DNA of 64,000 nucleotides from Vanilla planifolia (taxonomy: Eukaryota; Streptophyta; Magnoliopsida; Asparagales; Orchidaceae). Position numbers and translations under genes: made by a program. Numbering within the stretch: position 1 is the first letter of the stretch; every line of letters begins with the position of its first letter. The notes under the pieces were generated by a model. That model made no database searches and was not told the origin of the DNA. It saw nothing but the letters and a program-made list of their open reading frames with translations. The DNA is taken from positions 139,001 to 203,000 of the forward strand of contig JAIUJO010000233.1 of assembly GCA_023846275.1 (NCBI GenBank). Direction: 5' to 3'. Of this stretch, positions 1-14,000 are shown piece after piece.

Positions 1-3000
1 TATTAAAAAATGAGAAAATAAAATAAATAAAATGAATGAAGCATAACAAAATAAAAGCAATAAAAGTGACACATGAGAGGAGATTGAGTTAAAGAGTGAT
101 ATAACTAAATTAAAAAAAATTGAAGAAAATTAGATAAATTGTATCGCAAGTTTTAATCAAAGATATTGAGGAGATCGGGAATAACAGTATGTTACATCAA
201 ATAAGGTACAAACTAAGATTCTCCTAAAACATTGCAAAACATTAAAAAATAATATCTTTTAAAATTCCAAAAAAATTTAATTATATAAAACACATCTAGA
301 TGAGCCTAATGATGCTTTTATTTGCTATTTTTTTATCATTCCCCATTAGGAATTATTATGAATTAGAAGTAAATAACCAAGAATAATAATTGCTTTATTT
401 TTACAATACTAAATAATTATGTAGTGAATCATAAATGATATAAATTGAAGTAATATATTAGTATAACCACCTGAATGTAACGTTACCATATTGAAGAAAA
501 TTTTTAATAAATGGCATAAATTTATATTGAAGTTATTTGTTATAGCACTTTGATGATCAAGTGTAACATCCTCTATTATCAAACTAGGTATAAATTTAAA
601 ATACTCATAAAGCATGTTAAGACCTTAAAAGTTAAAAAAAATCTAAAAATATTGAAAGTAAATTTTTCTTAGAAATACTTAACTAAACAAATTAAAGAAA
701 ATATAGTTACGATAAGTTAGAATTACTCGAAATTACAAAACTAAAAATGTATAAATAATGATAGGTTATTGTTTTGATATTATGTAAATATATAATAAAG
801 TTGAAATGAGATAAATTGAAGAAATAAAATATTGTGATATTAAAGGAATGTAAGAGTAATATAAGAGGATATTTAGAGTATCATATCAATATAAAAAATC
901 AAGATAAAAAATTAAAGGAAACATGATATATTTTTTAAGAAAATTACATTAAAATCTACTAAGAAGATCTAGTGCAACATTCTTAATCATGAAATTAATT
1001 ATGAATTGAAAAGTGACATAAAGCCTTCCAAAATAATAGAAAATAAAATATTAGAAAATATTAGGATGAATATTTAATTTTATAGAAATTATCTACATAA
1101 GTCGAACGACGTTTCTTATGTCTCTTTGGGACCCCATTTGAAATACTATGGATTACCGAGTAAAAAAGCATAAATAATAATAAATTATTTCAATATTAAG
1201 TAAAGATGTACTAAATCTGAAACAAGACAAACTAAACGAATGTATATTAACCATAGCTTTACGATGGATGGACAAACAAAGGAGATTTAGAGTTACATAG
1301 TAATATAACCAAATAAATGTGAAAAACATGAAAAAATAAGATATTGTACAAGAAAAGTTTTTCTTGGTTTCCAAGGATATTTATAGTAATATAATTGATT
1401 GCAAAATAAGGCACAAATCAAAATGACTACAAAAATGTTAAAAGCTATAGAAAATTTTTTTAGTAAATTAAAAAATAAATATTTAATTCAATAAAACACA
1501 TTACATGAGACCAACAACTTTTGCTTTGTTAAGACCAAGCCTTGTTTTTAATTGATACAAATTAGTAATGCTAATAAAAATAAATAATAGTAAATTACTA
1601 TTTTATATTAAGTAAATATATATCAAGACTAAAATGACAGAAGTGAAGTGATGCAATCCAACCAAGTCAAAGCAATGTAAAGGCCACACATGATGAGATG
1701 TATAGTTACATAGTAATAGAAAAACTCAAAGCAAAGAAATTGAAGAGAAGAAACAAATTGTATAAGAAATTGGTTCTTCAAGGTATCATAGAGATCGACT
1801 GTAACATATAATTTTGTCAAATCAAGAATTAATCAAAATATCACCTGAAGAGTGCCATATCAATAGAAAATAAAATATTTATCAATAAAAAAAATTATTT
1901 ATTTAAAAGGATTCACTGAGCTTTGTCCAATGATTTTTTCTTATCACAAAAATGCCACACTAGGAATTACTACAAGTAACAAAAGTAAATAGCCATAATT
2001 AGCAATAATTTATTATTTGATATTAAATAAATATAATATATCGATAAAATGAAGTATATTTTAGCAATTGAATATAACAAAATCAAAATGATGTATACCT
2101 TATAAATTGGAGATTTAGAGTAAAAAAGCAATATACCAAAATAAAGCAAATAATTTGAAAGTTTGACTTAAGTTGTACAAGAAAGTTAGATTCGAAGACA
2201 TAAAGGTGATGGAGTGTCTCATGTTTATCAAATGTGGCACTATTTAAAATCTGTTATAAAATTTGATAAACAATAAAAAATATTAAAAAATTAAAAAAAT
2301 AAATATTTAGAAAGATAGAACTCATTAAGATAAGTATAATGACATTTTTAGATCTCATTTTGAATTACTATTAATTTTTTTAATAAAAAAAAATAATTGA
2401 TATGAAATTATTATTATCTTGTGAAGTAAAAATCTATTAAAAATAAAATAAAGAAATTAAATTATATAATATTATCAAATTAAAGTGATATGAAAGTCAT
2501 TTGTTAGTCGATCTAGAGTTACTTAATAATACAGTGAAATCAAAATAAAACATTTAAATATATGAAAAAATATACTAGAAAGTAGTATTCTATGATACTA
2601 AGGAGATCAAAACTAATATCATCAATTGTCACATTAGAAGCAAATAGAAAAATCTCATAAAAAATAGTTAAGTTTTAGAAAATAAAATACTTAAAATTTA
2701 CAAATGAATATATAATAGGATAGAGCTTGTCAAGTCAATTACAATGATTATTATTTCATCTCATTTAAACCACACCTACAATTATTATGAATTACAAAAA
2801 AAAAACCATTGATAAAAATAAATTATTATATCAATGTTATGTAAAGCTATAGTAAAATTTAATCGAGATAAATCAAAGTAATGCAATATATATAAATGAA
2901 AGCAATGTAAAGGCAGGACGAGAAGTAAGAGTGTCATAACAATAAGATCAAATCAGACAAAAAAATAATTGAATAAATGAGATAAATCACATTAGAAACT

Positions 3001-6000
3001 TGCAATGCAAGATACTATGAATATCGAGTGTAACATCATTGACCATGGAATTTAAAATGTATCAAAATTACTCATTGAGTGTTAAAACTGTAAGAAAGTA
3101 AAATAATAAAATATTGCAATATAATAAATTCATGTAATGTAGCCTAACATAGTTAAAGCGATGTAAAAGGTCAGACTTTATTAGGAATTACTACGAAACA
3201 CCAAAGTGAATAAGCAGAAATATTAATAGGCTAATTTTTTAATATTAAGTGAATTTATAATAAATCTTGAATGACATAAACTAAATCAAATTAATATAAC
3301 CAAATCAAAGTGATGTAAAGGTTTCATGTGTGGAAAATTAGATTTTTTTTATAATATAACAAAATAAAAGAAAAAATTTGAAGAAATGTTAAACATTATG
3401 TGGCAAGTTTCTCTTTAAGGTAATGCAAGAGTCAAGTGCAACATCCTCTATCATCAAATCATGTATGACCCAAAGAAGATCCTACGTCATACTAAAATCT
3501 AAGAAGGAAAAAACATCTAGAAATATTAAAAAATGAATTTTAAATTATATTGAGTGGCAAGATGACTCCAATGACATTTGTTGCATTTTTATCAAACCTC
3601 ATTTAAAATAAAAAAACTTATCAAAATAAATATGTATAAATAATGATAAGTTATTATTTTAATGTTAAATATATATATAATGACGTTGAAATAAGATAAG
3701 TTGATGCAATCTAATATAGCACATTGAAAGTGATTTCATGAGATGATTGTGAGTGTTACATTATAATTTAAGAAAATCAAAAGAAAAAATTGAATAAATA
3801 TAATATATTATATGAGAAATTTCCTTTCCAAGCAAATAAAGAGTGTGACAACGACATCCTCAATCGTTAAATTCGATATGAATTGAAAACTATGGTAAAT
3901 TGTACCAAAACATAAGAAAATAAAGAAATTTAAAAATATAAATATTAATGTTGAATTTGATAGAGATCACTGATATTAGTCTGACCATTTTCTATGTATA
4001 AAATATAAGTATAAATAATATCAAATTATTATTTAAATATTTAATAAATATATATTAAATTTAAAATGAGATTAGAAAAAGTAATGCATTTTATTCAAAT
4101 CATAGTGATGTATGGCAAAATAATAGGACATTTAGATCTACATAATAATATAATCAAATAAAAGCAAAAACAAAAGAAAGTTATTTAGATATGGTGCGAA
4201 TGAAAATAACTCATAAAAGATCCCAAAACAAACAAAAGATTTTTCAAAAAAATAAAAAAATTAATCTTTAAATTGATATAGCTTTTCAAGTTGAAACAAA
4301 CATAGTTTATTTCTTATTAATTACACATTTTTGGGAATTACTAAAAATTATAGAATGTTTTAACGATAAACAATAATAAGTTAATGTTATTATATTAAGT
4401 AAATATGTAGAAAACTTGAAATGAGAAAGTTAATATAATATAACATAGCTAAATCAAAGTGTGTAAAGGACAAAAGAGAGGATATTTAGCATTGTAAAAT
4501 AATATAACCAAATCAAATTGAAAATTTAGAAGAGAGGAGATAGCTTTATTAAGAAAGTTGCATTACTAATTACTAAAGTGGTCAAGTACAACATCCTCAA
4601 TGTTAAAATCAAGTAAAAATCAAAATGTCACACAAAGGATGAAAAACATATTAAATAAAAATACCTCTAAAAGAAATAACGAATATTTAATTGGAAAGTG
4701 CAAGGTGAGATCTATCTTATGACCTTTGTTTCATCTAAATCACCTCATGTTAAATTTCTATGAATAACAAAAAAATAAGTAAGCATAAATAGTAACAAAT
4801 TATTCATTTGCTATTAAGAAAATATAAAATAAGGCTAAAATGATGTATATTTAAGGAATTAAATAGTAAAAACATATTGGTAACATAAATTGCTAAATGA
4901 AAATTTATTTGCAAATACTATGTAAATTTTACTAGAAAGTTGTATTATAAGAAATTGAGAGGATTGAGTTTAACATCATTGTTAGTCAAACAATGCACGA
5001 ATAAAAATGTCTTATAACAAATGCCAGATTCATTGAAAATAAGGTATTTAAAAAAATAGAGAAATGATTACTTAGGAAGATCTTATCGACTCGAGTCCAA
5101 TGAGATTTGTTTCTTCTACAATAAATTTAATTTCAAATTACTATCTGTTATCAAATTGAGTAAGAATAAATAATAAAAAAAGTAATTTAAATAATAAGTA
5201 AATATATATTAAAACAAAAATGAGAAAAAGAAAAAGAATGAAAGAAAACTAAATCAAATCATTTAATAAGTCATGTGAAAGTTGATTTAGATCTACATAA
5301 TAACAAAACAAATTCAAAGAAAAAACTTTAAAGTAATTTAAAAATTGTATGGACAAGTAGCAATTAAAGATACTAGGGAGATCCTGAGTAACATCTAAAA
5401 AAGTCCAACCAAGTAAGGAAATAAATAACTCATAAAGTGTGCCAAAGTCATAGTGATAAAATCCAAAGTCATAGTGATAAAATATCTAAAACTTTAAAAA
5501 AGAATATTTAACTAGATAAAGGTCATGTTTTGTTGTACAAATATGCTTATTTCTTCTTGGTTAGGCTTCATGTGGAACAAATGTAAATTACCATGACAAA
5601 TGAACATGAATAAAGATAATTTTTTAATACCCTAAAAATTTATGTTAAACATTAAATTTGTTAAATTGATGCAACGTAATATATGTAAAGGAATGTGATT
5701 AAAAGATCACATTATAGGGGAATTAGAACTTCAATGCAATATAACCAATACAAAGTAAACAGTTTAAAGTAATAAGATAAATTTTATAGAAACGTTACAC
5801 TCAAAGATGCGAAGTAGATCAAATGTAACATGCTCATTTCTCAAAAAAACATGAAAATGACATGTAAAATAAGCTAAAATCATAAATTTTCAAAATATTA
5901 AAAATGAATATTTAATTAGATAGAGCTCATCAAAGGAAGTCTAATTGCGTTTGCCTCATCTTGAAAATACATCATTTAGAATTACGACAAATTATCAAAG

Positions 6001-9000
6001 TTAATCAAAACAACATAATAATATATTATATTTTTAAATAAAGTAAATATATTTTAAAGCTGAAGTAGGATAAATTGAGGGAATATAATCTAACTAATTC
6101 AATGTAATGCAAAGGTTAAATGAGAGGAGATTTAGAGTTACAATGTAATTTATCCAAATCATAGTAAAAAGTTTGAAGAGAAGAGTTAAGTCGTATAAGA
6201 AAGTTGCATTCCAAGGCACTAAGAAGATTGAGTATAACATCTTTAATTTCCAATTCAAATATGAATAAAAATAACTCATAAAGAGTGCTAAAACACTCCA
6301 AAATAAAATACGAATAAATAAATTAATGAATATTTAATGTGGCAAGTGATCGTTGAGATTACATGAATGATATTTTTTTGTCTCAATCTGACAATGTTTT
6401 GAATTACTAAAAATTAAAAATAAAATAGATACACAAAAATAATAACAAATTATTATTTTCATTTAAGTAATTTTAAAATAACACTAAAATTTCTTATATT
6501 AATCAAATTAATTTCAAAAGTTGCATTGCAAATGTCACAAGATGGGGATTTAAGGCTGCAAAGAACGTAACTATATAAATAAAAAAATAGAAAAAAATTG
6601 AGAGAAAATGTATGAGAAAGTAGATTCCTAAGTTCCCAAATAGATCAAGTGAAAAATCATCAACAATTATATATCACACAAATGCAATTTTCTCAAAAAA
6701 ATGCAAAAATACAAAAAAAATTAAATTTTTAAAAACATAGAAAAGATTTTTTTTATTTTTTTAGATTTTACCAAGTGTAGTCAAATTGCATTTATTTCTT
6801 CCAGATTAGATCTCATTTTAAAAAACTATCAATTACCATAATAAATTAGAAAAAATATGTATAAATTATTAGTTTAATGTTAAGTAAATATGTACTAAAG
6901 CTAAAATGACATAAATTCAAGCTTATCAATATAACCAAACCAAATTGATGTGCAGGTCACACAAGAGAAGATTTAGAGTTACATTGTAATATGAATAAAT
7001 AAAAAAAAATATTTAATGAAAAGAGATAATATACATATACGAAAGTTACCTTCCATTGCACATAGAAAATCAACTGTGATATTTTGAATCATAAATCGAG
7101 TAGGAATTGAAATGCCTCATAAAAAAAATATAAAAATTAATTCTTAATTTAATAATGGTCATCGACATTAGTCCAACAACATTTGTTTTATCAACGTCAG
7201 ACCTAAATTGAAATTAATATGAATATTAAATTTTAAGATTAAATAATAATAAATTGTTATTTTTTCCATAATCAATAAATTTTAAACCTGAATTGAGGTA
7301 ATGTGAAGGAATATCAAAACAACAAAAAAATTTAAATATTGAGATAAATTACATGAGAAAGTTACATTTTGACATATTAATGAGATCGAGCATAACATCA
7401 TCTACAGTAAAATATTGTAAAATTAAAATATCTCATAAAATATGAAAAAATCTTAAAAAATAAAATTTTTACAAATATCAAAAAGATTATTTAATTGTAT
7501 CAAGGACTACTCAAGGATGTTTTTTTCTTCTTGACTGGATCTCATTGAGAATAACTATCAATTATCCTAATAAATATGAAACAATACAAGAAAATTATTA
7601 TTTTAATAGTTAGTAAACATATTTTAAATGTTAAATTAGATGAATTAAACTTATATAATATAGTAAAATAAAAGAAATGTAAAGGACAAGTGAGAAATTA
7701 TTTAGAATTATGTTGTAATATAACCAAATCAAAGAAAAAACATCGACGAAATAGGATAAGCTGTATTAAAAAGTTACATTCCAAGTTACAAAAGGGATCG
7801 ATTATGACATCCTTGATTATCAAATCAAGCTCAAATTGAAATGTCTAGTAAAACATGACAACACATTAGAAAACCAATATGCAAAAAAACTAAAGTCAAT
7901 ATTTAAAAAGATAAAGTACATTGAGATGTGTCCATTGATGCTTGTTTTGTTTTAATTAGACCAGGCTTACAACAACTAGAAATCACCAAAATTAATAAGA
8001 ATAAATAAAAAAATAATAATTTTTATATTAAGTATATATATATATATTGAAGGAAAAATAACACAAATTATAGCCATATAATTTGAACAAGTCAAGGAGA
8101 TTTAAGGGTCAAAAGAATGGAGGTTGAGAGTTACATAGCAAGATAATAAAATAAAAGCAAAAAAATTGAAATGAAGAGATAGATCATACACAAAAGCTAT
8201 ATTCCAAGATACTAAAAGGATAGTGAGTACACCCATGATGATAAAACTAGTTCAAATCCAGATCTCTAAAAAATGTAGCCAAACCAATAGGAAATAAAAT
8301 ATTTATTACTTAAACAATTAATATTTAATTACTTAGAGCTCATCGAGATAACCCCAATAATGTTTGTTTCACCTTGATCAAACCTTGATTGGAATTACTA
8401 TGAATTAAAAAATTAGATATGCATTAATAATAAGAAATTATTGTTTTGATTTTAGGTAAAAAAAATAAGGATAAAATGATGTATATATAAGAAATTAAAC
8501 ATAAAAAAATTAAAGCAATGAAAGATTCACATGAGTCGAGGTTTAATGTTAAATAATACTTCAACCAAGTAAAATAAAAAACTTGAAAATCTTAGATAAA
8601 TTTTATAAGAGAGTTTCATTGCATTATGCTTAGGAGATTTAGTTTAGGGCTTTGATATTAAAAAATATGTTGAATAAAAATATCTCACTAAATAAGTAAA
8701 ACTCTTAGAATATAAAATATTTAAAAATATAAAAATTGCTACTTATATGGATATATCTCATTGGGATGTGTCCAATCATCTGTGTTCTTTCAAATTAGGT
8801 TTCATTTGGAATTATAGTTAATTATTGTAACAAAAAATACAAGTAATTGGAAACTACGAACAATAAGGTAACTTGAAGTAATATAGCAAAACAAAATCAA
8901 TATAATATAAGGGTCACATTGGAGAATATTTAGAGTTACAATGTGATATAAGCAAATAAAAAAAGGTTTTAAGAAATGTGAAAACTTATACAAAAAATTA

Positions 9001-10980
9001 CATTCCTATGTGAATAGGAGATCATGTCCAACATCTTAAATCCTCACATGACTGATGAGTTTGAATTTCTCAAAAAACTTATCAAAATAATATAATATAA
9101 TATAAATAAAAATATATAAATAACTATTTAATTGGATATAGATAATCAACACCATTCCAACGTTGTTTTTGTATCTTGTTAAGGTCTTCTTGGAATTACC
9201 ATATATAACTACAATTAATAAGAATAAATATAAATAAATTATTATTTTTATATTAATTGAAATAAACTAAAGATGAAGTGAGGGAAATTAAAGTAATATA
9301 ACCAAATACAATCAAGGAGATGTAAAGGTTACATGAGAGTAGAATTAGAGTTATATAACAACATAACCTAATCATAGGAAAACATTTGAAGAGAGGATAT
9401 AATTTTTATGATAAAGTAGTATTATGAGATACTATATAGATTGAATGTTACACCTTCCATGGTGAAATGAAAAATGAATCCAAATTTCTCAAAGGGAGTG
9501 CCACAACATTTCAAAATAAATAATCAATAAATAAAATAAAGAATTTCTAACAGGATAGAGCTTGTCGAGTCTAGTCGAATGACGATATTTTCATCTTAAT
9601 CACACCTCACTTAAAATTACTTCAAATTACAAGCTTAGATAAGCACAAAAAAAATTAATTATTATTTTTTCTTTAAGTAAAAATAAATTAACGCTAAAAT
9701 TAAGTATATTTAAGCTACTGGGTATTAATAACTTAATCTGATGAATATCACACTAGAGTTACATAATAATATAATAAAATAAAAAACTGTGGAAAATTTT
9801 GTTAAATAATATGACAATGTTATATTCCATGATAAAAAGGAGATTGGGTCTAACGTCATTGAACATCAAAAACTATGTGAATGAAATGGAATCACAAAAA
9901 ATAAAAAAATCTTAGAAAATAAAATATTTTATTTTATAGAAATGGTTCTTTAACAAGATAATTCTTATCAAAATGACTCCAATGACATTTATTTCATCTA
10001 GCTTATATCTCATTTGAAATTACTATCTTTTATTATAATGCATAAGCATAAACAACAAAACATTATTATTGAAAAATTATTTAAGTATTTATATTGAAGT
10101 AGAAATTAACCAAACTAAAAAAATAAGAATGTAAAAAATAAAAGTTATATAAAGGTTGCATGATATAAGATTTAGAGTTAAATTATAATATAACCTAATA
10201 AATAACATAAAATGAAGAAATGAGACAAATCATATAAGAAAGTTGCATTCCAAGGTGCAAAATAAGTTGAGTCCAAAATCATCAATTAGCAAATCAAGTA
10301 AAAATAAAAAAGCTCACAAAACGTGCCATACTATTAGAAAAAATAATTAACAAATATTAAAATAAATATTTAATTGGATAAAGTTCATTAGAACTTGTCC
10401 AACACGTTTCTGTCATCCCAATTTAACCTTAATTAGAACCACAAAAAATTTATGAATGTTAATAAGAATAAAAACAATGAATTATTAATTTTTTTTCTTA
10501 AGTAAATGTATATTAAAGCTAAAATGACATAAATCGAAACAATATAAAAAGAGAAAATAAAATTAATGTAAAGGCAAATGAGATCTAAATTTTTGGTGTT
10601 ACATAGTATTGGAATAAAATCAATGTGAAAAATTGAAGAGGAGAAAAATTACACTACAAAATTGCATTTGACATTACTAAGGAAATTGAATGTAACATTT
10701 GTGATGCTCAAGTCAATCATAAATTGAAATTTCTCATAAGAAGTGACAAAGCACTAGAAACTAAATTATTTATAAATAAAATAATTAATATTTAATTAAA
10801 TTGAGCTTTTAAGGCTAGTCCAATGATGTTAGTTTCATTTTGAATAGACCTCATTAACAAATTATAAATATTACAAATTAGATAACAATAAACAATAACA
10901 AATTAATTGATTGATATTAAGTAAATTTCAAATATGGATAAAATAAAGTGTATTTAGGCAATTAATTATCAAAAAAAATC
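1..10980 (+). repeat. AT-rich satellite, about 410-bp monomer, block 1 (forward)
   Basis: About 27 diverged head-to-tail monomers. Landmarks recur every 400-420 bp: a 'gagatttagagttacat'-like core near 868, 1,281, 1,700, 2,109, 2,512 and 2,921, and a 'gtaacatcctcaatcatc'-like core near 553, 983, 3,022, 3,435, 3,860, 4,590 and 7,805. Each monomer then runs through an A-rich stretch, a 'tagagctcatcgagatg' segment, a 'tttcatctcaattagacc' segment and a run of TTATTATTTTAAT type. Neighbours differ at many positions and carry small indels, so the array is old or poorly homogenised. A variant monomer marked by 'aaaatgatgtatatttaag'-like sequence occurs near 2,049, 4,838, 6,487, 8,473, 9,688 and 10,940; a regular higher-order period was not proven here. 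Short open frames in this block fall at equivalent places in the monomer and are not genes. Confidence 0.93.
5442..5483. repeat. Exact 21-bp tandem duplication inside a satellite monomer
   Basis: Two exact adjacent 21-bp copies (5,442-5,462 and 5,463-5,483) with core 'aaagtcatagtgataaaat'. Other monomers have one copy of the matching segment. The exact identity in an otherwise diverged array marks this as a recent slippage event. Confidence 0.9.
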
Positions 10981-11025
10981 AAAGACACGATAAATCAACT
11001 TTGTTTTCACCAAGACAACATTTTT
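10981..11025. other. Satellite orientation switch, forward to reverse
   Basis: Forward satellite runs up to an '...aaaaaaaatcaaag' stretch near 10,984. After a short unclear stretch, reverse-orientation satellite starts ('ttatattatatttcgtcaat', about 11,030). The forward side stops in the monomer at the AATCAAAG segment and the reverse side resumes close to the same point, so the junction is nearly dyad-symmetric. The spacer itself contains CAAAG and CTTTG. No mobile element is visible in the gap. Confidence 0.8.
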
Positions 11026-14000
11026 ATTTGTTATATTATATTTCGTCAATTTATCTTATTTGAGCTCTAATATCTATTTACTTTATGTTAAAATAAAGTT
11101 TTGTTTTTATTTATTCTTATTTGTGTTTGTAATTTGTTATAATTTACAATGATGTCTAATTAAGACAATGCAAATGTCTTTGGACACATCTCGATGTTAA
11201 CTAATGCATTAAATATTTAATTATATATAATTAGGTATTTTGTTGGTGATTTTAAACATTCTTTGAGGCATTTCTATTTATGCTTGATTTGATAATTGAG
11301 GATGCCATACTCAATCTTATTAGTATCTAGAAATGAAAGTTTTTCATTCAATTTATCTTTTTCATTATTTTTTGATTTCCTTCTATTATATTATTATGAA
11401 TCTCAAATTATGCTCTCATGTGACCTTTATATCACTTACGTTTTGTTATAAAACATTGCCTGAGTTGATCTTATCTCAGCCATATTATATATTTATTTAA
11501 CATTTTAAAAATAAAGTTATGTTTATTAATGTTTACTTATTTTAGTAATTCATAATGATCCAAAAGGACATGTGATCCAAATGAAACTAGGGTCGTCAAA
11601 CTCGTTTGGAAGAGCTTTGTCCAATTTAATTTTTACATTTATATTTTTAGATATTTATTTTTCAAGGTAGTTGGCATGCTTTTTGAGTTATTTTAATTCA
11701 AACATAATTAACCAATCGAGGATATTAAACTCAATCCTCTTTATATCTTCGAGCACAAATTTCTGTTATAATTTTTTTCACAACTTCAAAACTTTTTCCT
11801 TGATTTTGTTTTATTCTTACGAAAACTAAATTTATTATCGTGTGGCCTTTATACCATCTTTATTTCCTTTTGTTACATTCCATCAACATATCTTATTTTG
11901 CTTTAACATATTTTTTTAATTATAAAATAATAATTTATTAAGTTTTATGCTCATTTACATTAGTTTTTTTATTAAAATTTAATTCAAGGTCTAATTAAAA
12001 TTAAATAAATATTGTTCGACTCATCCCATCGAGCTATATCTAATTAAATAATAACTTTTCTATTTTATATATTTTATTTTCTTTTTCTTTAGGATTCCTT
12101 ATGTAACTTTTTGATCCATACTTGATCTGATAATTGAGGATGCCACACTTAATTTGCTTTGTGCTTTGGAAGGTAACTTTTGGTATAATTTATCTATTTT
12201 ATTTAGATTTATTTTCTATTTTTTTATAATATTATGTAACTCTAAATATCATCCCATATGACTTATACATCAGTTATATTTAATTAGATTATAATGCTTC
12301 AATTTAATACTTTTCAATTTTACTATATATTAATTAAAACTAAAGTGATAATTTATTACTATTTCTGCCTATTTACTTTTGGCAATTCATAATGTTCGCC
12401 AATCAGGTTGGATTGAGTGGAAACAATTTTCGTTGGACCCCCTCGATGAGCTCTATCCAATTTAATTTTTGTTTTAAACTTTTTAAATATTTTATTTTTT
12501 ATGGCCTTGGCATGCTTTATGATAAATGTTGACTTATACATGATTTGATGATATAAGATATTACACTAGAACTACTAAATGTCTTCAAATGAGACTTTCC
12601 TATAAAATGCATCTAATCTATGCTTTATTATACATTGACATAATGCTAAAATAATAATTTTATGTTAGTTATGCTTATTTACAATGGTAATTTGCACTAA
12701 TTCCAAATGAAGTCCTACAAGGGAAAAAAACAATCCTTATTAGAATTATCTTATGGAGATCTATCTAATAAAACATTCTTTTTTAAAGTTTTGAATAATT
12801 TTTTTCGATGAGTTTAGCATGCTTTATAATTTCTTTTGATTCATATTTTGTTTTACAACCATGGATTTTGTTCTAGGTCCCTTAATACCATATATACAAC
12901 TTCATATATAATTTATTTTATTTCTTCCAAAATTTTCATTTTATTTGGCTATATTATTATGTAACTATAAATCTTCTCTTATGTGGCGTCTTTATCACTT
13001 TGATTTAGTTGCATTACATTACTTCAATTTGTCTCCTTTAAGCTTTAATATATATTTTCTTAATATTGAAGCAATAACTTATTATTATTTATCCTTATTA
13101 ACATTGTTTATTTATGGTAATTTTAGACAGTTCGATTTGATGAAGCAAACATCATCGGGATAATCTTGATGAGCTATACCAAATTCAAATATAATTGTAT
13201 ATTTCTTTTATTCTATGATTTTAGCATATTTTGTGACTTTTTAACTTGTTTATTCGACAATTAGAGCTATAACACTCGATAGACTTAGCATCTTATAATA
13301 TAATCTTCCAACACAATTTGATAATTTCTTCCAAATTTTTGCTTTCATTTGCTTATATTACAATGAAATTCATACACTCCTCTAATGTGACCTTTACATC
13401 ACTTTGATTAGATAAAATAATGTCATTGGACTTTTCTCAATGAGCTTTATCAAATTAAATATTTATTTTGTATTTTAAAATTATTTTAGTTTCTTATGTT
13501 TCATAATACTTCATGAGAAATTAAAATTCATATAATGATTTGAATATTGAGGATGTTACAATCCATCTACTTGCACTTATGTGGCTTATCTCCACTTTTT
13601 TTTCTCTCATGTCTCCTCTATGTTTCTTTAATTTTACTTTATTAAAAATCTTTATTTTATCTCATCTAAACTTTAAAAAAATTTTACTTAATGTTCAAGT
13701 AATAATTTATAATTATTTATGCTTATTAATTTTGTAATTCACTTTAATTTTATACCATATCTCATTTAGACATAAAAATGCCTTTAGTCTCATCTTAATG
13801 ACAACTATCTCATTAGATTTTTAATTTTATTTTTTTTATAATTTTATTTTCTTGTGTTTTGACATGTTGTTTAACGTAATCTAATTAACTTTCTTATAAA
13901 ATTTATATCATTCCTTCAAAAAGTTTTCCATGATTTTATTACATTACTATGTAACTATAAATATCCTCTCATATGACCATTACATTGGTTTGTTATTAAA

